From Flagellimonas ochracea (GTDB lineage: Bacteria; Bacteroidota; Bacteroidia; Flavobacteriales; Flavobacteriaceae), in assembly GCF_009903685.1 (NCBI RefSeq), contig NZ_JAAABI010000004.1, positions 124,001-188,000 on the forward strand: a DNA stretch of 64,000 nt, given 5' to 3'. The position numbers and the translations under genes are program-made. The stretch's first letter is position 1. The number at the start of each line of letters is the position of its first letter. The notes beneath the pieces were generated by a model. That model was given only the letters and a program-made list of their open reading frames with translations. It was not told the DNA's origin and ran no database searches. Positions 58,377-64,000 of this stretch are shown here, piece by piece.

Positions 58377-59394
58377 CAGGAAGATATTGGTTACAGGGGG
58401 GTTGGGATATATTGGGTCTCACACTGTGGTTGAGCTTCAGAACGAAGGTTTCGATGTGGTTGTCATTGACGACCTTTCCAATTCCTCCATAGCGGTTTTA
58501 GATGGTATTGAGGCTATTACTGGCAAACAACCAATTTTTGAACAGTTTGATCTTCGAGACAAGCAAAAAGTTCAGGACTTTTTCAAGAATCACAACAATA
58601 TTGACGGGGTAATCCATTTTGCTGCATCTAAAGCCGTAGGAGAGAGTGTAGTAAAACCATTGTTGTATTATGAAAACAATGTAGTAACATTGATATACCT
58701 TCTTCAAGAACTTGAAAAAAAGAATAAGTCGCATTTTATATTTAGTTCGTCAAGAACAGTTTATGGAAGATTGGATGATAAGCCCATGTCCGAAAATCTG
58801 TCATTGAAGTCTGCTGAATCACCTTATGGAAATACTAAGAAAATAGGGGAGGATATTTTAAAAGATACCTGCATGGCAAAACAAAATCTGTCGGTGGTGT
58901 CACTGAGATACTTCAATCCTATAGGAGCACATTCTTCGTCGATGATTGGAGAGCTACCGCTTGGAGAACCCCAAAATCTAGTGCCATACATTACCCAGAC
59001 TGCCATGGGAATCCACAAAGAGTTAAAGGTTTTTGGAGGAGATTGGCCAACAAAGGATGGCACCTGTATCCGAGATTATCTCCATGTCGTCGATTTGGCC
59101 AAAGCGCATATTACTGCCCTTAAAAGATTATTGAATGGAGAGAATGAATCCAATTTTGAGTATTTTAATCTTGGTTCTGGAAAGGGAAATACAGTTTTAG
59201 AGGTAATTGATAGTTTCGAGAGGGTATCAGGTAGAAAACTAAAGTACCAAATAGTTGGCAGAAGGTCTGGTGATGATGCCATCGCCTATGCCGATACGAA
59301 TAAAGCGAACGAAGTATTGGGCTGGAAAGCTGAATCTACCCTTGATGAAGCTATTAAATCCGCCTGGGACTGGGAACAAAAAATCAGAAACTAG
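58369..59394 (+). CDS. galE: UDP-glucose 4-epimerase
   Basis: 341 residues from the ATG at 58369. Extended SDR: NAD-binding VTGGLGYIGSHTV, HFAASKAVGESV, catalytic Ser/Thr region FSSSRTVYG (about 120), Tyr-x3-Lys in SPYGNTKKIGED (about 150), RYFNPIGAH, and GTCIRDYLHVVDLAKAH, which is diagnostic for GalE. The usual Ala before TVYG is Arg here. It interconverts UDP-glucose and UDP-galactose. The start codon lies inside the end of the aminotransferase gene, so translation is coupled. Confidence 0.92.
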   Translation: MLNRKILVTGGLGYIGSHTVVELQNEGFDVVVIDDLSNSSIAVLDGIEAITGKQPIFEQFDLRDKQKVQDFFKNHNNIDGVIHFAASKAVGESVVKPLLYYENNVVTLIYLLQELEKKNKSHFIFSSSRTVYGRLDDKPMSENLSLKSAESPYGNTKKIGEDILKDTCMAKQNLSVVSLRYFNPIGAHSSSMIGELPLGEPQNLVPYITQTAMGIHKELKVFGGDWPTKDGTCIRDYLHVVDLAKAHITALKRLLNGENESNFEYFNLGSGKGNTVLEVIDSFERVSGRKLKYQIVGRRSGDDAIAYADTNKANEVLGWKAESTLDEAIKSAWDWEQKIRN

Positions 59395-59464
59395 GCAAAC
59401 ATTACAGGAGGCAGATTCAAAAATGTATGCTTACATTTAGCATCTAACCGATAACGCCAAAAAG

Positions 59465-60742
59465 ATGAAAAAACTCCTTACCCTTTCGTTCGTTTTATGC
59501 ACTGCATTGCTATTTTCACAAGAAACCTATCTGCATTGTGGACGACTGCTAGATGTTAAATCAGGAAAACTGCTTTCAGAAAAAACGTTGGTTGTTTCCG
59601 GAAAGAAAATCAAATCAGTTCAGGATGGATTTGTATCAGGCAGATCCAACGATAATATTATAGATCTAAAGGACAAAACGGTACTCCCAGGACTCATTGA
59701 CATGCACGTACATATTGAAGGACAGTCCAATCCAAAAAGATACATCCAAAGATTCACACAAAACGAAGCCGATGTAGCACTGCAATCCACCATTTATGCT
59801 AAGAACACCCTTATGGCCGGTTTTACGACGGTTAGGGATTTGGGAGGCTCGGGAGTGAACATTGCGTTGCGAAAAGCCATCAATAGTGGCATCATAGATG
59901 GACCTAGAATTTTCACCTGTGGGAAGGCCATTGGCACTACAGGTGGCCATGCGGACCCAAGTAATGGAGTAAAAAAAGAGCTCATGGGAGACCCTGGGCC
60001 AAAAGAAGGAGTGGTCAATTCGCCGGAAGATGGCAAAAAGGCAGTAAGACAGCGTTACAAAAACGGAGCGGATGTGATTAAAATAACCGCTACGGGCGGT
60101 GTGTTGAGTGTGGCAAAAAGTGGCCAAAATCCTCAATTTACAATAGAAGAAATAAAGGCTATTACCCAAACCGCAAAGGATTACAATATGTTGACCGCTG
60201 CCCATGCCCATGGCGATGAAGGTATGCAGCGTGCCATACTAGGTGGGATTAAAACCATTGAGCATGGTACTTTGATGAGTGAAGAAACCATGGACTTGAT
60301 GATAAAGCACAATACCTATTTGGTGCCGACCATCACGGCCGGAAAACAGGCCACTGAAAATGCAAAGATACCTGGGTATTTCCCAGAAATAGTAGCACAA
60401 AAAGCACTGGAAATAGGCCCAAAAAGCCAAAGCACCTTTGGAAAAGCTTACAAAAAAGGAGTGCCTATCGCTTTTGGAACCGATGCAGGGGTATTTCCAC
60501 ATGGAGAAAACGCCAGAGAGTTTGAGTATATGGTAGAAGCCGGAATGTCGATTACCGAAGCGCTACAATCAGCAACAATTACCAATGCCATGCTTTTGGG
60601 CATGGAAAAGAGTTTGGGGCAGTTGGAGGAAAACTTTCTTGCCGATATCATTGCTGTGGAAGACAATCCGCTGGATGATGTACAAACACTTCAAAATGTG
60701 GTTTTTGTCATGAAAGAAGGTAAAATAATGAAGTCGGAATAA
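59465..60742 (+). CDS. Secreted amidohydrolase (Xaa-Pro dipeptidase-like)
   Basis: 425 residues. Signal peptide MKKLLTLSFVLCTALLFS then an amidohydrolase barrel: LPGLIDMHVHIEGQ (H-x-H, about 79), GFTTVRDLGGSGVNIALRKA, TTGGHADPSNG, the segment ending VIKITATGGVLS with the carbamylated lysine, AAHAHGDEGMQRAI, IEHGTLMSEE and AFGTDAGVFPHGEN (catalytic Asp). This set matches the Sgx9260/imidazolonepropionase-like family of prolidase-type enzymes that cleave Xaa-Pro dipeptides or N-acyl amino acids. Located in the periplasm. It follows galE by 70 nt. Confidence 0.87.
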   Translation: MKKLLTLSFVLCTALLFSQETYLHCGRLLDVKSGKLLSEKTLVVSGKKIKSVQDGFVSGRSNDNIIDLKDKTVLPGLIDMHVHIEGQSNPKRYIQRFTQNEADVALQSTIYAKNTLMAGFTTVRDLGGSGVNIALRKAINSGIIDGPRIFTCGKAIGTTGGHADPSNGVKKELMGDPGPKEGVVNSPEDGKKAVRQRYKNGADVIKITATGGVLSVAKSGQNPQFTIEEIKAITQTAKDYNMLTAAHAHGDEGMQRAILGGIKTIEHGTLMSEETMDLMIKHNTYLVPTITAGKQATENAKIPGYFPEIVAQKALEIGPKSQSTFGKAYKKGVPIAFGTDAGVFPHGENAREFEYMVEAGMSITEALQSATITNAMLLGMEKSLGQLEENFLADIIAVEDNPLDDVQTLQNVVFVMKEGKIMKSE

Positions 60743-60775
60743 AACCTTTTGCTCCATTTGGGCGTATATAATGGT

Positions 60776-61132
60776 ATGATGCCAACTGCCAATAATAGCC
60801 AAGAGGTTTTGCAACGTGCCCTAAAAGAAAAGCTCTATAAAAAATTGCTGAGGCAATTGGACAAGGATTTTAAGCTGGCCAATGTTAGGTTGGACCTTCC
60901 GGCCGACATGGTCCCAGAAAAATTAAAAAAAAGCCTCCACGAGAAAATTTACTTCCTTTTGATGGAGCGGTTCGATGACTATCTCAACTTGCTATATGTT
61001 GTGGACATTTCAGAAAGTGAGGTAAAAAAAATCACTTCATCCGATACTGTGGATATTGCGGCCGAAGTATGCTTTCTGATCTTGAAAAGGGAGTGGACAA
61101 AAGTTTGGTTCAAAAACAAATACAGCAATTGA
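60776..61132 (+). CDS. Conserved hypothetical protein
   Basis: 118 residues from the ATG at 60776 (a second ATG follows directly). Predicted mostly alpha-helical, very basic at the N-terminus (REKLYKKLLRQL-like), with LPADMVPEKLKKSLHEKIYFLLMERFDDYLNLLYVVDI in two helices and a final LILKREWTKVWFKN. I do not recognise the family. It lies 33 nt after the amidohydrolase and before sucA. The phrase YLNLLYVVDISE with a conserved acidic end suggests a protein-protein interface. No catalytic residues stand out. Confidence 0.65.
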   Translation: MMPTANNSQEVLQRALKEKLYKKLLRQLDKDFKLANVRLDLPADMVPEKLKKSLHEKIYFLLMERFDDYLNLLYVVDISESEVKKITSSDTVDIAAEVCFLILKREWTKVWFKNKYSN

Positions 61133-61228
61133 AAGATTTTTTCAATTATGGACAAGATTATGGTCTAGCTTCGGTATTTGTTGTATTTTTGATTAAATTT
61201 TCAGTTAGTTTTTAGCTAGGAACTGTCC

Positions 61229-64000
61229 ATGGACAAATATTCATTTTTAAACGCCGCGCACACCTCTTTCTTTGCGGAGCTTTACGATAAATATCTAACA
61301 AACCCTGATAGTATCGAGCCCAGTTGGAGGGCTTTTTTCCAAGGATTTGATTTTGGCCTTGAAGGATCTCTGGAAGATTTGGGTATCGAGTCCGGGAAGA
61401 GCGGTATGGTCATACTTTCCAACGGAAAGCAAGTGGAGATGCCCGAAACTTTGCAAAAAGAATTCCAGGTTATCCGTTTGATTGATGGTTATCGTTCGCG
61501 GGGACACTTGTTCACCGAAACGAACCCTGTCCGGGAGAGAAGAAAATACGAACCCACCTTGGATATAGCCAACTTTGGGCTGTCAGACGAGGATTTGAAC
61601 ACTGTTTTTGATGCCGGTAAGATCATAGGTATTGGCTCGAGCACCTTAAGGGAGATTGTTGGCCACCTAGAACGCATTTATTGCGATGCCATTGGGGTGG
61701 AATATATGTACATTAGGACACCAGAACGTATACAATGGATTCAGGACTGGCTTAATGTGAATGATAATCATCCCAGTTTCAATGCAGATGAAAAGAAGAA
61801 CATACTCAGGAAATTAAACGAAGCGGTATCCTTTGAGAGCTTTTTGCACACCAAATATGTCGGGCAGAAACGTTTTTCATTGGAAGGGGGCGAAACCCTT
61901 ATTCCAGCTTTGGATGTTATTATTGAGAAGGCTGCTGATGCCGGGGTAAAACAATTTGTAATGGGAATGGCCCATAGGGGCAGGCTCAATGTGTTGACCA
62001 ATATTTTTGGAAAATCACCAAAAGATATTTTCAGTGAATTTGATGGCAAAGATTATGAGGAAACCATTTTTGATGGGGATGTAAAATATCATTTGGGCTG
62101 GACATCGATGCGGGAGACGGACTCAGGAAAGATGGTAAATATGAACATTGCACCCAATCCTTCCCATTTGGAAACCGTTAATTCTATTGTTGAGGGAATC
62201 ACCAGGGCAAAACAAGACAGAGACCACCAAAACAATATTTCGGAGGTACTTCCCATTTTGGTTCACGGTGATGCTGCTTTTGCGGGTCAAGGTGTGGTTT
62301 ACGAAGTTATTCAGATGGCCCGTTTGGATGGATACCAAACAGGGGGCACCATACATATCGTGGTCAACAACCAAATCGGGTTCACCACCAACTATTTGGA
62401 TGGGAGGTCATCTACCTATTGCACAGATGTTGGCAAGGTTACCCTATCACCAGTGTTGCACGTAAATGCAGATGATGCCGAGGCTGTGGTTCACGCATCC
62501 ACTTTTGCTCTCGAATATCGCATGCGTTACAAACGAGATGTGTTTTTGGATTTACTGGGATACAGAAAGTATGGCCATAACGAAGGGGATGAACCCAAAT
62601 TCACACAGCCCTTACTCTATAAATCGATTTCTAAACACAAAAACCCTCGCGATATTTATGCCGAGAGACTACTTGCCGAAGGAATCATTGATAAAGACTA
62701 TGTAAAAACCCTGGAGACCGAATATAAAAAGAGTCTTGAGGAAGACTTGATGGATTCCCGAAAAATAGAAAAAACCAGGATTACGCCGTTCATGGAAGAT
62801 GAATGGGAAGGGTTCACACAAGTGGTAGAAGATGCCATGCTCGGTCCCGTTGACACATCTTTTGATTTAAAGAAATTGGATGAGGTGGCCAAAAGCATTA
62901 CTGCACTCCCCGAAGGAAAAAAATTCTTAAGGAAACTGGAAAGACTGGTCGACTCCAGACGAAAGATGTACTTCGAAGACAACCAGCTCGATTGGGCCAT
63001 GGGCGAACTTTTGGCCTATGGGTCGCTTATCGAAGAAGGTTTTGATGTCCGCATGACCGGTCAGGATGTGGAGCGGGGAACATTCTCCCATCGACATGCA
63101 GTTATCAAGACCGAAATGCACGAAGAAGAAGTAGTCTTATTGAACGATTTGGGCAAGAACCAAAACGGGAAATTCCACATCTACAATTCCTTACTTTCAG
63201 AGTATGCGGTAGTGGGGTTTGATTACGGTTACGCCATGGCAAGCCCAAAGACGTTAACGATTTGGGAGGCCCAGTTTGGAGATTTTAGCAATGGTGCCCA
63301 AATCATCATTGACCAATATATATCCTCGGCAGAGGACAAATGGAAACTACAGAACGGATTGGTACTCTTGTTGCCTCATGGCTATGAAGGTCAAGGAGCT
63401 GAGCATTCCTCCGGACGCATGGAGCGGTATCTTCAGTTGTGTGCCAAGGACAATATGTTTGTGGCCGATGTGACCACGCCAGCCAACATGTTCCATTTAT
63501 TGCGAAGACAAATGAAAGCCAATTTTAGAAAGCCTTTGGTGATTTTTACCCCAAAAAGTCTGCTGAGGCACCCAAAAGTGCTTTCAACAAAAGAGGAAAT
63601 GGCCAACGGAAGCTTTCAAATGGTTATTGATGATGACACCGCTAAAGCTTCAAACATTAAAACGTTGGTTTTCTGTACAGGTAAATTTTACTATGACCTC
63701 TTGGAACAAAGAGAAAAATTGCAACGCGATGATGTTGCCTTGGTCCGGTTGGAACAATTGTTCCCTTTGCCGGCACAAGAAATCAGAAAAATCATCAAAA
63801 AATATAAATCAGCGGACGATATTGTATGGGCCCAAGAAGAGCCAAGAAATATGGGAGCTTGGGGTCACCTGTTGATGCATTTGGAAGAAGCCAAACAATT
63901 TAGAGTTGCATCACGAAGATTTTATGGAGCTCCAGCTGCTGGCAGTGCGGTTCGTTCCCAAAGACGGCATGCCCAAGTAATAGAATATGTCTTTGACAAG
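61229..64000 (+). CDS. sucA: 2-oxoglutarate dehydrogenase E1 component, C-terminus cut off
   Basis: ATG at 61229; 924 codons are in the window with no stop, so only a short tail is missing (family about 930-950). Thiamine-dependent decarboxylase of the TCA cycle. FAELYDKYLTNPDSIEPSWRAFF (E2-binding N-terminal region) and MAHRGRLNVLTNIFGKS are present. The ThDP/Mg motif is GDAAFAGQGVVYEVIQM with NNQIGFTTN. RGTFSHRHAV, VGFDYGYAMASPKTLTIWEAQFGDF and LPHGYEGQGAEHSSGRMERYLQL belong to the transketolase-type second half. sucB would be expected just after the window. A -7-like TATTTTTG lies at 61184-61191. Confidence 0.96.
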   Translation, partial: MDKYSFLNAAHTSFFAELYDKYLTNPDSIEPSWRAFFQGFDFGLEGSLEDLGIESGKSGMVILSNGKQVEMPETLQKEFQVIRLIDGYRSRGHLFTETNPVRERRKYEPTLDIANFGLSDEDLNTVFDAGKIIGIGSSTLREIVGHLERIYCDAIGVEYMYIRTPERIQWIQDWLNVNDNHPSFNADEKKNILRKLNEAVSFESFLHTKYVGQKRFSLEGGETLIPALDVIIEKAADAGVKQFVMGMAHRGRLNVLTNIFGKSPKDIFSEFDGKDYEETIFDGDVKYHLGWTSMRETDSGKMVNMNIAPNPSHLETVNSIVEGITRAKQDRDHQNNISEVLPILVHGDAAFAGQGVVYEVIQMARLDGYQTGGTIHIVVNNQIGFTTNYLDGRSSTYCTDVGKVTLSPVLHVNADDAEAVVHASTFALEYRMRYKRDVFLDLLGYRKYGHNEGDEPKFTQPLLYKSISKHKNPRDIYAERLLAEGIIDKDYVKTLETEYKKSLEEDLMDSRKIEKTRITPFMEDEWEGFTQVVEDAMLGPVDTSFDLKKLDEVAKSITALPEGKKFLRKLERLVDSRRKMYFEDNQLDWAMGELLAYGSLIEEGFDVRMTGQDVERGTFSHRHAVIKTEMHEEEVVLLNDLGKNQNGKFHIYNSLLSEYAVVGFDYGYAMASPKTLTIWEAQFGDFSNGAQIIIDQYISSAEDKWKLQNGLVLLLPHGYEGQGAEHSSGRMERYLQLCAKDNMFVADVTTPANMFHLLRRQMKANFRKPLVIFTPKSLLRHPKVLSTKEEMANGSFQMVIDDDTAKASNIKTLVFCTGKFYYDLLEQREKLQRDDVALVRLEQLFPLPAQEIRKIIKKYKSADDIVWAQEEPRNMGAWGHLLMHLEEAKQFRVASRRFYGAPAAGSAVRSQRRHAQVIEYVFDK

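Noticed and set aside
59666..60211. 181-codon minus-strand frame within the amidohydrolase gene
   Set aside because: Fully covered by a clear amidohydrolase with intact metal ligands on the other strand; no family features in the antisense product.
1..64000. Mobile element, prophage, CRISPR or defence island
   Set aside because: No transposase, integrase, phage structural gene, spacer-repeat array or restriction/toxin gene was found; gene content is ordinary chromosomal metabolism and regulation.

Overview
The window looks like chromosome from a marine member of the Flavobacteriaceae (Bacteroidota), possibly close to Muricauda/Flagellimonas; the genus is a guess from gene content. Supporting signs are promoters of the TAnnTTTG type instead of the E. 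coli -10 box, no clear Shine-Dalgarno spacing, a fused CcoN-CcoO oxidase subunit, a DinB plus short DnaE pair, and many families typical of the phylum (DUF4407, DUF4230, DUF2490, LytTR/LytS pairs). I see no insertion sequence, prophage, CRISPR array or rRNA. Almost all of it is compact, ordinary chromosome.

Layout. 1-612: start of an FdhF/YdeP-type oxidoreductase and a small partner. 820-5222: translesion synthesis pair (DinB, then a short DnaE). 5344-5438: a candidate free-standing small RNA with its own promoter and terminator. 5492-11306: complete histidine-to-glutamate operon hutH-hutI-hutU-hutG. 11392-18682: nitroreductase, DUF456, and a housekeeping operon (lipoprotein, ruvC, hemW, cyclase, DUF4230, Dabb, MmcQ, membrane-bound MutS-like ATPase). 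18683-21360: DUF4407 and an M20 peptidase. 21468-21549: tRNA-Leu(UAG). 21683-25445: LytTR/LytS two-component pair, an amidohydrolase lipoprotein and a single-domain response regulator. 25564-54190: a large microaerobic/energy block. 54240-64000: a tiny membrane protein, sugar transporter, Kdo transferase, nucleotide-sugar aminotransferase and GalE, amidohydrolase, and sucA, which runs off the end.

The most striking signal is in the block from 25.5 to 54 kb. It encodes a Crp/Fnr regulator, the cbb3 oxidase with its assembly factors (CcoI, CcoS, CcoNO, CcoQ, CcoP, CcoG, CcoH, SafE-like), a CstB-like persulfide dioxygenase-rhodanese, a CopZ-like metal chaperone, a CoA-transferase, HemN, three universal stress proteins, a GCS2-CBS ligase with an AspA/AstE deacylase, TonB and DUF2490 proteins, an SLC13 permease, PEP carboxykinase, phosphofructokinase and a ribosome hibernation factor. 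Ten TGA-N6-TCA palindromes sit upstream of these units. Ten of the eleven promoters they serve have exactly 23 nt between the palindrome and a TAnnTTTG-like -7 box, and the eleventh has 24 nt. One palindrome serves both fnr and ccoI, which are divergent. I read this as an Fnr-type regulon laid out in one locus, and it ties several poorly characterised genes to oxygen limitation.

Other points: the short DnaE appears to start at ATC, because the conserved N-terminus continues upstream of the first ATG; a likely operator pair precedes dinB; the ROK kinase has lost its zinc cysteines; and CcoP has only one haem motif.
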